This document shows, piece after piece, positions 14,972-23,816 of a stretch of DNA of 41,365 nucleotides. Position 1 is the stretch's first letter, and every line of letters starts with the position of its first letter. Source of the stretch: Nitrospirota bacterium (GTDB lineage: Bacteria > Nitrospirota > Thermodesulfovibrionia > Thermodesulfovibrionales > UBA9159). The stretch spans positions 1 through 41,365 of the forward strand of contig JAMCWJ010000002.1 in the NCBI GenBank assembly GCA_023475105.1. Direction: 5' to 3'. Made by a program: the position numbers and the translations under genes. Under the pieces are notes generated by a model. That model did no database searches, was not told the DNA's origin, and worked only from the letters and a program-made list of their open reading frames with translations.

Positions 14972-15858
14972 TCAGGATCACGAAGGCGGGCGGGCTGTAC
15001 ATCGCCCTGACCATATTCCTGGGCTTCGCCGCCGTCAACACGGGGAACAATCTCATTTTCCTTATCGTTTCGGCCTTTCTCAGCTTCATGGGTATCTCGG
15101 GTTTCTTCGGAAAGAGAAATCTCTCGAAAATCAGTCTCGACGTTGAATTGCCCGAAGAAATTTACGCGCGTGCGGGGTTCCCCCTGAAGGTCATCCTCGC
15201 AAACGAGAGGAGATTCCTCCCGGCCTTCCTGATACGGGTCCACCTGCCCGGCCATGAAGTGCTTTTCCCGTTTGTCGACCCGGGAACGAAGACCTTCAGG
15301 CGCCTGCCTGTCTCTTTCGACGAAAGAGGCCGTACGAGGATCGCGGACATCTCCATTTCTTCTGTTTTCCCTTTCAATTTCTTTGTGCGCTCCAGGAAGA
15401 TGCCGCAGGCCTTCGAAGCGATCGTCCTCCCAGAACCCAGGAAAGCCGACCTGCACAGCCTCTTCGAACGAGAGAGGAGATCGAGGGGAGAAGAGTCGAC
15501 GGACAAGGCGGGCTACGAGGCCGACATCATCTCGGTAAGGGACTACATCAAGGGAGACCCCCTGAAATATGTCCACTGGAAGGCGAGCGCAAAGACGGGA
15601 CGCCTCAAGATCAAGGAACTCTCTTCGCTCTCCCGTCAGCCGGTCACGATCGATTTCGATGCCGTGCCGATACGAGACCCTGAAGAGAGAATCTCCTCCG
15701 TCACCTACGTCCTGCTGAAACTCTTCAAACAGAATATTCCCGTGGGGCTCAGGATAGGCGGCGTCCTCTATAAGCCCCTGACCGCCGCCCATGCGGAACG
15801 GGCGAAGTCCCACAGACTCACCCTGTTACGGAAGCTTGCGCTCTATGATAAGGAATGA
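14923..15858 (+). CDS. DUF58 domain membrane protein
   Basis: The 311-aa protein has two N-terminal membrane segments (about 25-60: GLYIALTIFLGFAAVNTGN and LIFLIVSAFLSFMGISGFF). A soluble region ends in the DUF58 signature DIISVRDYIKGDPLKYVHWK followed by ASAKTGRLKIKE. It is a VWA-like partner of MoxR ATPases. The start at 14923 lies within moxR, giving a 49-bp overlap, and the end overlaps the transglutaminase gene by 14 bp, so the three are translationally coupled. The role of such modules (cell envelope assembly or stress) is not well established. Confidence 0.88.
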   Translation: MGNRTINPRPGAGPGIIRITKAGGLYIALTIFLGFAAVNTGNNLIFLIVSAFLSFMGISGFFGKRNLSKISLDVELPEEIYARAGFPLKVILANERRFLPAFLIRVHLPGHEVLFPFVDPGTKTFRRLPVSFDERGRTRIADISISSVFPFNFFVRSRKMPQAFEAIVLPEPRKADLHSLFERERRSRGEESTDKAGYEADIISVRDYIKGDPLKYVHWKASAKTGRLKIKELSSLSRQPVTIDFDAVPIRDPEERISSVTYVLLKLFKQNIPVGLRIGGVLYKPLTAAHAERAKSHRLTLLRKLALYDKE

Positions 15859-17797
15859 TTCACTCATAAAGATAGAAGACGCGGTAAAAGTACTCACCTA
15901 TGTAATCGTCCTTGCGGGGTTCCTTTCCGTGGTCAGACATATCGAGATGTCCTACGCGCTGGCCTTCGCTTCCCTCTATCTCGTCTCGCTCCATTGCGAA
16001 TACCGCAAGAGGTTCCTGATCCCCAGATGGCTCCTGAATATCATAGCGGTCGGCCTCATCCTGCTCACCTTCCACCGGGCGCAGACGGATGATTTTGTCA
16101 CTGCTGTGGTCGAAGCCCTTCTCGTCCTGCTCGGGATCAAGCTGCTCGAAAACAAGCGATTCAGGGACTACATGCAGATGTACCTCATTGTGATATTCCT
16201 CCTTGCCGGCTCCGCACTCCTGTCGATCGACATGGATTTCTTCCTCTATTTCACCGCGCTTGTTTTTCTTGCAACGACGGCGACCATCTTTCTGGCCTAT
16301 TACGCCGAGGACGGGGCACTTGCGTTGAAAGTCTCGACGATCATGAAACTCGCATTGGGATCATCCCTCATATCTCTGATCGCCCTCCCCGTCACACTCT
16401 TTATGTTCGTCATCCTTCCCCGCACCCCTTACCCGCTTCTCAATTTCCTGAACAAGCAGGCACAGTCAAGCACGGGGTTCACCGATACCGTAAGACTCGG
16501 AAACGTCTCCGACATCCAGGAAGACGCGACCGTGATTTTCAGGGCACAAACGGAGAGAATCGCCGACCGGTTTCTCTACTGGCGCGGAATCGTGCTCGAT
16601 TATTTCGACGGGGCCGCATGGCAGAGCCGCCACAGGCCGGAAGACGAACGGCCTTCACGCATTGCAGGCAGACAGGTGCATCAGACCATATACCTGGAAC
16701 CATACGGCAACAGATACCTCTTTGCCCTCGACAAACCCACCCGGATTTCCCTCAGACGGGCGGCAAAGAACACGGACCTGACCTATTCATTTCTGGAAAA
16801 TGTGTCGCGGCGGACGGCGTACGATTCGTTGTCGACGCTCTCTGAGGTGATTCCCGAAAAGGACGTCGACAGGGAGGTGTATCTGCAGTTGCCCGGCGCA
16901 CACCTCGGACAGACCGCAGAACTGGCGAAATCTCTCGCCGCCGGCAAAACAGAGGAGGAGATTGTGAACGCCATCCTTGCGTACCTGCGCGCCGGAGATT
17001 ACCGGTACTCTTTGCACAAGCTGCCCGTATCCGGCAATCCGATCGAAGACTTTCTCTTTAATCATAAGTACGGAAACTGTGAATACTTCGCCTCGGCAAT
17101 GGCGGTGATGCTGAGGGCTGCCGGGATTCCCTCCCGCCTCGTGGGAGGGTACAGAGGGGGGTTCTATAACGAAACGGGGAAATATTATCTGGTGCCCCAA
17201 AGAAATGCGCACGTGTGGGTTGAGGCATTTCTGGAGAAGAAGGGGTGGGTCCGCCTCGACCCCACGCCGGCCGGTATCGAAAACTTTGTCTCTCCGGCAA
17301 AGGAAGCGCTCCTCTTTAAGGTGAGTCTCCTCCTCGATGCGATGAACTATTACTGGAACGCCCTGGTCATCAACTATAATTTCTCGAAACAGATTACCTT
17401 CTTCTACCGGCTGAAATCGGGGATCGGAAAGCGGCGTCTCCGGATCGTGGGCAGTGAGGCCGCGATAAAGTATTTTTGCGCTCTCCTCGGTCTTGCCGCT
17501 GCCATCTTTTTCCTCCGTCGCCGGGTGTTCCGCACAATACCTCCGGAGGAACAGGTGCTCGCCGACTTCTTCAGAGCGATGGAGAAACTCGGATACAGGA
17601 AGAGGCCGGCGGAGGGCCTTGAGGAGTTCGTATCGGGGATTGAGAAGGGCGTGACGAGAGAGAAGGCATTCAGGTTCGTGCGGGAATTCGAAAAATATTT
17701 TTACCGGGACAGAAGGCTCGGCAGGGGCGATATGCGAAAGTTGAAACAGCTTCTTTCTCTCCGGAACAGCGGAGAGAGGAAAAGCCCTACCCTCTGA
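15845..17797 (+). CDS. TgpA-like membrane transglutaminase (DUF3488 + transglutaminase core)
   Basis: The 650-aa protein has about five or six N-terminal membrane helices (residues about 12-190), a periplasmic region with the papain-like transglutaminase core, and a further membrane helix near 545 before a C-terminal cytosolic tail (DUF4129-like). The catalytic triad is visible: C412 (YGNCEYFASAMAVMLRAAGI), H456 (RNAHVWVEAF) and D472 (RLDPTPAG). I chose ATG 15845, which overlaps the DUF58 stop, over the longer frame beginning at 15791, because MIRNDSLIKIEDAVKVL starts the family-like part. The MoxR-DUF58-TgpA order is conserved in many bacteria and suggests a periplasmic proteolytic or cross-linking function. 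Confidence 0.9.
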   Translation: MIRNDSLIKIEDAVKVLTYVIVLAGFLSVVRHIEMSYALAFASLYLVSLHCEYRKRFLIPRWLLNIIAVGLILLTFHRAQTDDFVTAVVEALLVLLGIKLLENKRFRDYMQMYLIVIFLLAGSALLSIDMDFFLYFTALVFLATTATIFLAYYAEDGALALKVSTIMKLALGSSLISLIALPVTLFMFVILPRTPYPLLNFLNKQAQSSTGFTDTVRLGNVSDIQEDATVIFRAQTERIADRFLYWRGIVLDYFDGAAWQSRHRPEDERPSRIAGRQVHQTIYLEPYGNRYLFALDKPTRISLRRAAKNTDLTYSFLENVSRRTAYDSLSTLSEVIPEKDVDREVYLQLPGAHLGQTAELAKSLAAGKTEEEIVNAILAYLRAGDYRYSLHKLPVSGNPIEDFLFNHKYGNCEYFASAMAVMLRAAGIPSRLVGGYRGGFYNETGKYYLVPQRNAHVWVEAFLEKKGWVRLDPTPAGIENFVSPAKEALLFKVSLLLDAMNYYWNALVINYNFSKQITFFYRLKSGIGKRRLRIVGSEAAIKYFCALLGLAAAIFFLRRRVFRTIPPEEQVLADFFRAMEKLGYRKRPAEGLEEFVSGIEKGVTREKAFRFVREFEKYFYRDRRLGRGDMRKLKQLLSLRNSGERKSPTL

Positions 17798-17817
17798 GTA
17801 TCCCCTCCAGCGCCAAA

Positions 17818-18543
17818 TCAAAGCCCCTTCAATACCGTCATAACAGCTTCCTGACAGTTCTCTGCAGCCAGCCGGATGTCCCATTTGGCTCTATCCCGAA
17901 CCCCGACGATATTGCTGATCCCCCGTATCTCCGCCATGCGTATTCGATAAAGGGCGCAGAGATGGGCTGCGGCAGCGCCTTCCATGTTCTCGCATATGCC
18001 CCCGAATCTCTTTTGCAATTCCAGCGCCCTTTTCCTTGTGCCGGTGCATGTCGAGACGGTAACGAACCTGCCTGATCCCGCGGCAATGCTGCCGGCAGAA
18101 GGTCGGGTTGCAAACGCAAGAGACCCGAGTGCTCTCCCTACGAGCTCTTTATCGAGGGGAAACTCGTTGAAATATTTCCTTCCGCCTTCCGCGGCAAGGG
18201 GGATGCCGATAAACTCTGTCCCCTGAAAACCCTCCGCGGTCATGACTCCTTCGTCACCGTAGAGCTCTTTTTCCGCCACCGCGATGTCACCGACCCGGAG
18301 GCCGGAAGACGGATAAGCTCCTCCGACCCCAAAAAGGATGAGCACGTCCGGGGAGAATTTTTCGAGGACGAGAGTTGAGGCGTGTGCCGCGTTCGTCTTG
18401 CCCATGCCCGAGATGATATAGACCACTTCCTTGCCGCGTACCCTGCCTCGATACAGAGGCTTCCCGGCCATGACAGACTTTTTCTCCAGTTGTCTGATGA
18501 GCAGGTTCCCTTCTTCGGGGACGGAGGACATAAGAGCGATCAT
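17818..18543 (-). CDS. mqnB: Futalosine hydrolase (MqnB)
   Basis: The 241-aa nucleoside phosphorylase-fold protein has LILFGVGGAYPSSGLRVGDI, the purine-site motif ENMEGAAAAHLC and RGISNIVGVRDRAKWDI. This last motif is typical of MqnB rather than MTA/SAH nucleosidase. MqnB removes hypoxanthine from futalosine to give dehypoxanthine futalosine. It lies convergent with the transglutaminase gene (20-bp gap) and away from mqnD, yet both are in the same 5-kb neighbourhood. The upstream gap to proA contains a MITE-like element. Confidence 0.88.
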   Translation of the reverse strand: MIALMSSVPEEGNLLIRQLEKKSVMAGKPLYRGRVRGKEVVYIISGMGKTNAAHASTLVLEKFSPDVLILFGVGGAYPSSGLRVGDIAVAEKELYGDEGVMTAEGFQGTEFIGIPLAAEGGRKYFNEFPLDKELVGRALGSLAFATRPSAGSIAAGSGRFVTVSTCTGTRKRALELQKRFGGICENMEGAAAAHLCALYRIRMAEIRGISNIVGVRDRAKWDIRLAAENCQEAVMTVLKGL

Positions 18544-18598
18544 ATTCGGAAAAAGTGATGAGTTATGGGTGATGAATTAATCGGGCCACGAAGGACCG

Positions 18599-18753
18599 GC
18601 AGGGGAGTGGACAGGCGAGGAATTCTTGTACGACACATTATAAGAAAAACCTTTCGGGGATTTTGAAGAGAACCTCGGCTTTAAACAATAAGCGCCCGCC
18701 ATTTGAATATCTCTTATCGATTATAAGAATCCCGAGACCGTCTGTCCCCCCGC
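18599..18753. repeat. MITE-like inverted-repeat element, copy 1
   Basis: The element has imperfect terminal inverted repeats (GGGGAGTGGACAG near 18602-18614, CTGTCCCCCC near 18742-18751) that continue inward as GGAATTCTTGT versus ATAAGAATCCC. Its left half aligns with the element at 22049-22205: GAATTCTTGTACGACAC here, GAATTTTTGTGCGACAC there, both followed by TTAyAAGAAA and ACCT. It has no ORF. It occupies most of the 239-bp gap between mqnB and the proA stop. Confidence 0.6.
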
Positions 18754-18782
18754 ATTTCAACACACTGTTATTAATCAGTTTC

Positions 18783-20039
18783 CTATTCCCTCAGCTGTCC
18801 GCTCCCGAGGACGATGAATTTCGTGCAGGTAAGTTCCTCGAGCCCCATCGGCCCCCGCGCATGTATCTTGTCCGTGGATATGCCGATCTCGGCGCCGAGG
18901 CCGAACTGATAGCCGTCATTGAGCCTGGTGGACGCGTTCACAAATACGGCCGAGGAATCGACCTCGCGCAGAAAACGCATACCCTTTCCATAGTCTTTCG
19001 TTACGATGGAATCGGAATGGGCTGAGCTGTAAGTCGCAATGTGCTCCATTGCTTCGTCGATATCCTTAACGACCCTCACGTTGAGGATCAGGTCGAGATA
19101 CTCGCTATAGTAATCCTCCTGCCTCACAGGAGCAACACCCCGCACGATCTTCCTCGTCTCAGGGCACCCCTTCAGGACCACACCGGCCCTCCTGAACCTC
19201 CTGGCCATCACCGGGAGGAAGCTCTTTGCTATCTTCCGGTCGACGAGCATCGTCTCCATCGCATTGCATGTCCCGGGTCTCTGGACCTTCGCGTTGAAAC
19301 AGATGTCTTCCGCCATGGCAAGGTCGGCGTCCCTGTCCACAAAGATATGGCAGATGCCTTTATAATGCTTCAGGACCGGGATCCGGGAATTCTCGGTCAC
19401 GGCACGGATGAGACCTTCTCCGCCCCTGGGTATTATAAGGTCTACAATCCCTTCCAGCTTCAGCAGCTCCATGATCGCCTCTCTGTCCGCAATATCTATA
19501 AAGGTTATCGCCCCTTCATGGATGCCCTCTTTCCCCGCCACTTCCCTCAGGATCTTCACGATCGCCCTGTTGGAATGGATCGCCTCCGAGCCCCCCCGCA
19601 GGATGACGGCGTTGCCGGCCTTGAGACAGAGACTCGTGGCGTCCGCCGTGACGTTCGGCCGCGATTCATAGATAATACCGATGAGACCTATGGGGACCCG
19701 CATCTTGCCGACGGTCATGCCGTTCGGCCTCTTCCACATCTTTGTCACTTCTCCCACCGGATCGGGGAGCTGGGAGACTTCTATAAGCCCCTGTGCCATC
19801 TCCTCTATCCTTTTCTCGTTCAGCGTGAGCCTGTCTATCAGCGCCTTCGAAAGCCCCTTCTTCTCCGCGTATTCTAAGTCCTTCCTGTTCTCCCTGATCA
19901 GTTCCGTTCTTCTCTTCTTCAGAGCTTCAGCCATCTTTACGAGCACGAGGTTCTTCTGGCCGGACGACGCCTTTCCCAGGGACCTTGCACCGGCCTTCGC
20001 CTCCCTCGCCAGATCAGCCACGTATTTCCTTATATCCAT
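18783..20039 (-). CDS. proA: Gamma-glutamyl phosphate reductase (ProA)
   Basis: The 418-aa NADPH-dependent enzyme reduces gamma-glutamyl phosphate to glutamate semialdehyde in proline biosynthesis. Landmarks are GLIGIIYESRPNVTADATSL, AVILRGGSEAIHSN, the active-site region RPGTCNAMETMLVD (nucleophilic Cys) and the C-terminal FGLGAEIGISTDKIHARGPM. The start is MDIRKYVADLAREAKAG at 20039; the longer frame from 20093 adds an unlikely N-terminus. proB is not in the window. It is divergent from mutL, with 117 bp between their starts. Confidence 0.95.
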   Translation of the reverse strand: MDIRKYVADLAREAKAGARSLGKASSGQKNLVLVKMAEALKKRRTELIRENRKDLEYAEKKGLSKALIDRLTLNEKRIEEMAQGLIEVSQLPDPVGEVTKMWKRPNGMTVGKMRVPIGLIGIIYESRPNVTADATSLCLKAGNAVILRGGSEAIHSNRAIVKILREVAGKEGIHEGAITFIDIADREAIMELLKLEGIVDLIIPRGGEGLIRAVTENSRIPVLKHYKGICHIFVDRDADLAMAEDICFNAKVQRPGTCNAMETMLVDRKIAKSFLPVMARRFRRAGVVLKGCPETRKIVRGVAPVRQEDYYSEYLDLILNVRVVKDIDEAMEHIATYSSAHSDSIVTKDYGKGMRFLREVDSSAVFVNASTRLNDGYQFGLGAEIGISTDKIHARGPMGLEELTCTKFIVLGSGQLRE

Positions 20040-20156
20040 AAATGCCTCCGTCAACAAGCGACCAATGAATAACAATAACCAATGGTCGCCCAAATAATCA
20101 ATATTCGGCCAAGCCCTTTCCTTGACCTCGCCCTCTCCGTCATCTTACAATGTCTT

Positions 20157-21983
20157 ATGCCCCAAATCAAAGTCCTTCCCGTAGCGCTGAGAAACAAGAT
20201 CGCCGCAGGCGAGGTCATCGAGAGACCCGCATCGGTCGTGAAGGAACTGATAGAGAATTCGCTGGACGCGAAAAGCGGCGAGATCAGGATCGAAGTCCTT
20301 CGGGCCGGCAAGGGCCTTATCCGCGTCTCCGACAACGGGAAGGGGATGGACAGGGAAGACGCCCTCCTCTGCCTCGAACGCCACACAACAAGCAAGCTCG
20401 CGGACGAAGAAGGCCTCTTCACGATACGGAGCCTGGGGTTCAGGGGCGAGGCCCTTCCGTCGATCGCGTCTGTTTCGAGGATGAGACTCATCACCGGGCT
20501 GAGAGATTCACCCCCCCCTCTCTCTCTTAGGGAGGGGGCGCCGGGGGGCGCGGGCGTTTCGGTCGACGTGGAGGGGGGGCTGGTCAAGGAGATAAAGGAT
20601 TTCCCCTCTCTCGGGACCTCCGTCGAGATACGCGACCTTTTTTTCAACACTCCGGCGCGGAAGAAGTTTCTTAAGTCGAATTCTACGGAACTTTTCCATG
20701 TCATCGACGTCGTGACGAGAGAGGCCCTTTCCCGCTGGGACGTCGGTTTCAGCCTCTTCACCGACAAGCAGGAAACGATGACCCTCCCGGGGGCCTCCAG
20801 CCTGAGGGAGAGGATACTCCAGGTATACGGGTTGGAGTTTGTGAGGGGACTGCTCGAGGTGAATGCCCCGGCCATCCCTCCTTTCGAAAAAGGAATCAGC
20901 TGCCGATCTGAGAGAAGAGGACTGGGGAGGGATATGCGTATGTCCGCCTTCATCACCCGGGGCACCGATTTCAGAAACAGCAAAGCGCACCAGTTCATCT
21001 TCGTCAATGGCCGTCCGGTAAAGGACGCGACCCTTTCGCACGCCGTCTATGACGCCTACGAAGGAATACTCCCCCACGGGAAACACCCCGTGTTTTTCCT
21101 CTTTGTCGATATCGACCCTGAGAGCGTCGACGTCAATGTGCATCCCGCAAAGCGCGAGGTGAGGTTCCGGGACAGGCAGGAAATACATACCTTTGTGAGG
21201 GCCTCGCTCAGGGAAGCGGCGAGGGAGGAACGGATGAAGTTCATCGCCCCTTTTGCGGAAGCCCCGGGCCGCGCCGGCACGGCCGGCGGTTACGCCTTGC
21301 CGCCTTCCGCTGAGGGGGGGCGGAACGGGGTGATGGCGGAACGGGGGGGCCTCTCGACGGCGCCCTCTGCCTTCGGGGATCTCCCCGAAGCGCATGTCTC
21401 CGAACCTTCTGAATTTTCCTATCAGTCCTCCCGCCCCTTTATCTACCTCGGCGATACTTTCATTGCAATGGCCGGGAAGGGAGGCCTCACCCTGATAGAC
21501 CATCATGCGGCCCATGAAAGGATCCTCTACGAGAATCTGCTCAGGGGTATGAATCTGGATTCCCACCGGCTGCTGTTCCCGATGCAGGTAAGACTCTCCC
21601 GCAAGGAATACGCCGTGATCATCGAAAAGCGGGAGATGCTCTTCGCAATGGGGATGGAGATCGATGATTTCGGTCATGACACCCTGATCGTACGGAGCCT
21701 TCCCGGAGCGCTGAAAGAAGCCGACATGCGGGGGATCCTCTCGGACGTTGCTACAGCGCTGCTCGAAGGGACAGGACCGTTCCGGTCCATACAAGAGGTC
21801 CTTGCAGCACGCGTCGCGTGCCACAGTTCCGTACGGGGAAAAAAAGTCTTGCAGCAGGAGGAATTCGAACAGCTCCTCGCGGGCCTCGAGAAGGCCGAAA
21901 ATCCCGACCAGTGTCCCCACGGAAGACCGACAAGGATCTTCCTCTCCCTCGACGATCTGAAAAAGATGTTCAGGAGAAAGTGA
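20157..21983 (+). CDS. mutL: DNA mismatch repair protein MutL (endonuclease type)
   Basis: The 608-aa protein starts MPQIKVLPVALRNKIAAGEV. N-terminal GHKL ATPase motifs are ELIENSLDA, DNGKGM and LGFRGEALPS, and the transducer has NGRPVKD and VDVNVHPAKREVRF. The C-terminal domain has the endonuclease motif as DHHAAHERILYE (usual DQHA, here Q to H), ACHSSVRG, and CPHGRPT, so this is a nicking MutL as in bacteria without MutH. Two insertions in the N-terminal half are unusual: PPPLSLREGAPGG near residue 120, and about 20 residues including PPFEKGISCRSERRGLG near 241-260. The second is encoded by a palindromic DNA element; the first contains a G/C inverted repeat. The linker (about 365-410) is low-complexity. 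Confidence 0.95.
   Translation: MPQIKVLPVALRNKIAAGEVIERPASVVKELIENSLDAKSGEIRIEVLRAGKGLIRVSDNGKGMDREDALLCLERHTTSKLADEEGLFTIRSLGFRGEALPSIASVSRMRLITGLRDSPPPLSLREGAPGGAGVSVDVEGGLVKEIKDFPSLGTSVEIRDLFFNTPARKKFLKSNSTELFHVIDVVTREALSRWDVGFSLFTDKQETMTLPGASSLRERILQVYGLEFVRGLLEVNAPAIPPFEKGISCRSERRGLGRDMRMSAFITRGTDFRNSKAHQFIFVNGRPVKDATLSHAVYDAYEGILPHGKHPVFFLFVDIDPESVDVNVHPAKREVRFRDRQEIHTFVRASLREAAREERMKFIAPFAEAPGRAGTAGGYALPPSAEGGRNGVMAERGGLSTAPSAFGDLPEAHVSEPSEFSYQSSRPFIYLGDTFIAMAGKGGLTLIDHHAAHERILYENLLRGMNLDSHRLLFPMQVRLSRKEYAVIIEKREMLFAMGMEIDDFGHDTLIVRSLPGALKEADMRGILSDVATALLEGTGPFRSIQEVLAARVACHSSVRGKKVLQQEEFEQLLAGLEKAENPDQCPHGRPTRIFLSLDDLKKMFRRK
20510..20541. repeat. In-frame G/C palindromic insertion within mutL (first)
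   Basis: A run of C followed by TCTCTCTC, then TTAGGGAGGGGG, forms a CCCCCTC/GAGGGGG inverted repeat. It adds the residues SPPPLSLREGAPGG where other MutL proteins have a short loop between strands. The pattern resembles dispersed CCCTCTCCC...GGGAGAGGG elements usually seen between genes. Confidence 0.5.
20874..20933. repeat. In-frame palindromic element within mutL (second)
   Basis: Perfect 8-bp termini ATCCCTCC (20874-20881) and GGAGGGAT (20926-20933) bound the element. An inner hairpin TCCTTT-CGAA-AAAGGA (20879-20894) lies within it. The 60-bp unit is a multiple of three and keeps the frame open, adding about 20 residues between the GFS/transducer segments. The ATCCCTCCTTT...AAAGGA...GGAGGGAT layout is that of a small dispersed intergenic repeat, so this looks like an element that landed in a gene and is tolerated. 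Confidence 0.6.
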
Positions 21984-22048
21984 AGCATAGACGAAACCAT
22001 GGATTGTCAAACATTGGACAATCAGCTCAGAATTTCGGCGGCCACCCT

Positions 22049-22205
22049 GGCTGAAGTGCGGGCGGACAAAGAATTTTTGTGCGACACCTTACAAGAAAGA
22101 CCTCTTGGCGTTATTGAAACAGAACCGAACCATGAAAGTGATTGAGGCATGCCGTATTACTATCATGTCGATCAGAAAAATTCTGAGACGGTCCGCACTT
22201 CAGCC
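22049..22205. repeat. MITE-like inverted-repeat element, copy 2
   Basis: The 157-bp element is bounded by perfect 13-bp inverted repeats GGCTGAAGTGCGG (22049-22061) and CCGCACTTCAGCC (22193-22205). Its interior aligns with copy 1 at 18599-18753. It ends 8 bp before the miaA GTG start, so it forms the miaA leader and could supply or remove its promoter. No ORF is present. Confidence 0.65.
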
Positions 22206-22213
22206 GGTGATCT

Positions 22214-23146
22214 GTGGAAAAGAAAACAAATAAAGTCATTATTCTTCTCGGTCCAACCGGCGTGGGCAAGACCGCGGCCTCGCTTCTCCTCGCACAGGCA
22301 TTAAAGACGGAGATCATCAGCGCCGACTCGATGCAGATCTACCGCCACATGGACATCGGGACGGCAAAACCCTCCGGGGAGCAAATGTCCCTCGTGAAGC
22401 ATCACATGATCGATATCGTGGAGCCTTCGGAAAACTTCAGCACGGGAACATATACCGAACGGGTCGTCCCGATTATCGAGGGCCTCCATGCAAAGGGGAA
22501 GATACCCCTCGTCGTGGGTGGTACGGGACTCTATATCAAGGCGATGACGCGGGGCATCTTCGCGGGTCCCTCCGCGGACTGGGCACTCAGGGAAGAGCTC
22601 CTTGCGCGGGAGAAGAGGCAGAGGGGTTTCCTCTACCGGCGCCTCCGGGAGCTGGACGCTGAGGCGGCCTCGGGGGTGAAATCCGCCGACACAAGGAGAA
22701 TTGTGAGGGCCCTCGAGGTCTTCCTGAAGACTGAGACCGGCATTTCCGCGCTTCAGAAGGACCTGACCCGCCCGCTGCCTTATGAGTTCGTGAAGATCGG
22801 GCTTACGCGGCAGAGGAAGGAACTCTACGAGCTGATCGAAAAGAGAGTCGATGCGATGCTCGCTGAGGGCCTCGTGGAGGAAGTGAAGCGCCTCCTCTTG
22901 ATGAACCCGGGGAAGACGGCGATGCAGGCCATAGGCTACAAGGAAGTGGCGCTCTTTCTGGAGAACGGCATGTCCCTCGAAGCGACGGCAGGACTCATCA
23001 AGAAAAGGTCGAAGAACTACGCAAAGCGGCAGTTCACATGGTTCAGGAAGGAAAAAGCGATAGAATGGCTCGATATCACCGGTGCCTTCAAAGACGAGGG
23101 GGTCTATAAAACAATTGAAATATTTCTCGAAAATCGTTTAATGTAA
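22214..23146 (+). CDS. miaA: tRNA dimethylallyltransferase MiaA
   Basis: The 310-aa enzyme adds a dimethylallyl group to A37 of UNN-reading tRNAs. The P-loop is LLGPTGVGKTAAS (11-23), followed by ISADSMQIYRHMDIGTAKPS, HHMIDIVEP, VVGGTGLYIKA, MQAIGYKE and KNYAKRQFTWFRKE. All key family motifs are present and length is normal. The GTG start at 22214 lacks a strong Shine-Dalgarno because the upstream sequence is the repeat element. It sits upstream of hfq, the classic miaA-hfq order. Confidence 0.95.
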   Translation: MEKKTNKVIILLGPTGVGKTAASLLLAQALKTEIISADSMQIYRHMDIGTAKPSGEQMSLVKHHMIDIVEPSENFSTGTYTERVVPIIEGLHAKGKIPLVVGGTGLYIKAMTRGIFAGPSADWALREELLAREKRQRGFLYRRLRELDAEAASGVKSADTRRIVRALEVFLKTETGISALQKDLTRPLPYEFVKIGLTRQRKELYELIEKRVDAMLAEGLVEEVKRLLLMNPGKTAMQAIGYKEVALFLENGMSLEATAGLIKKRSKNYAKRQFTWFRKEKAIEWLDITGAFKDEGVYKTIEIFLENRLM

Positions 23147-23206
23147 AAAGAAAAAGGGACTCCAGAATTATCGAGATGCTATGGGGGACCGGTAAGGAGG
23201 AGTGCG

Positions 23207-23428
23207 ATGCCGAACAACCTGCAGGACAATTACCTGAACCAGCTCAGGAAAGACAAGACTCCGGTAGTGATCTACCTCGCCAACGGGGTGAGGCTGAAGG
23301 GCACCATCAAGGGTTTTGACAGCTTCGTGATCGTACTGAAGGAGACGACCCAGCAGCTGATTTACAAGCACGCCATCTCCACCATCGTCCCGGAAAGGGA
23401 AGTCGACCTTCGGTTTGAAGAAGCATAG
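23207..23428 (+). CDS. hfq: RNA chaperone Hfq
   Basis: The 73-aa Sm-like protein has Sm1 ([25 protein letters not shown]), the proximal-face motif YKHAIST, and N-terminal [17 protein letters not shown]. The ring protein pairs small RNAs with mRNAs. It lacks the long acidic C-terminal tail of the enterobacterial form, as is common outside gammaproteobacteria. It has an excellent AAGGAGGAG Shine-Dalgarno and overlaps the Nudix gene by 14 bp. Confidence 0.97.
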   Translation: MPNNLQDNYLNQLRKDKTPVVIYLANGVRLKGTIKGFDSFVIVLKETTQQLIYKHAISTIVPEREVDLRFEEA

Positions 23429-23813
23429 AAACCCTTTTCCCACGGTAGATATCGTCATCGAATGCGAAGGCGGCATCGTAATGATCCGGAGGAAGAATCC
23501 CCCTCACGGATGGGCACTTCCCGGCGGTTTCGTCGATTACGGGGAAAGCCTCGAGTCTGCTGCGGTGAGAGAAGCGAAGGAAGAGACGGGGTTAGATGTG
23601 GAACTCCTCAGGCAGTTCCACACCTATTCCGATCCTGAGAGAGACCCGAGGCGCCACACCATCTCGACGGTGTATGTGGCGGCGGCAAAAGGGAGGCCCC
23701 GCGCGGGCGACGATGCGGCGGAGGCGGAGGTCTTTTCCCGGAACACGCTCCCCGGACCGATCGCGTTCGATCACAAGACGATTCTGGACGACTACTTCAC
23801 AAGGAGGTACTGA
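23415..23813 (+). CDS. Nudix hydrolase (ADP-ribose/NTP pyrophosphatase type)
   Basis: The 132-aa protein has a full Nudix box, [24 protein letters not shown] (about residues 37-60), giving the GX5EX7REUXEEXGU consensus. [18 protein letters not shown] precedes it, as in ADP-ribose pyrophosphatase-like members. The TTG start lies inside the hfq 3' end, so translation is coupled. Substrate cannot be told from sequence. The next gene begins 4 bp after the stop. Confidence 0.88.
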   Translation: MKKHRNPFPTVDIVIECEGGIVMIRRKNPPHGWALPGGFVDYGESLESAAVREAKEETGLDVELLRQFHTYSDPERDPRRHTISTVYVAAAKGRPRAGDDAAEAEVFSRNTLPGPIAFDHKTILDDYFTRRY

Positions 23814-23816
23814 ACA

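Noticed and set aside
20508-22010. 500-aa minus-strand open frame over mutL
   Set aside because: Antisense shadow; MutL motifs on the plus strand are complete.
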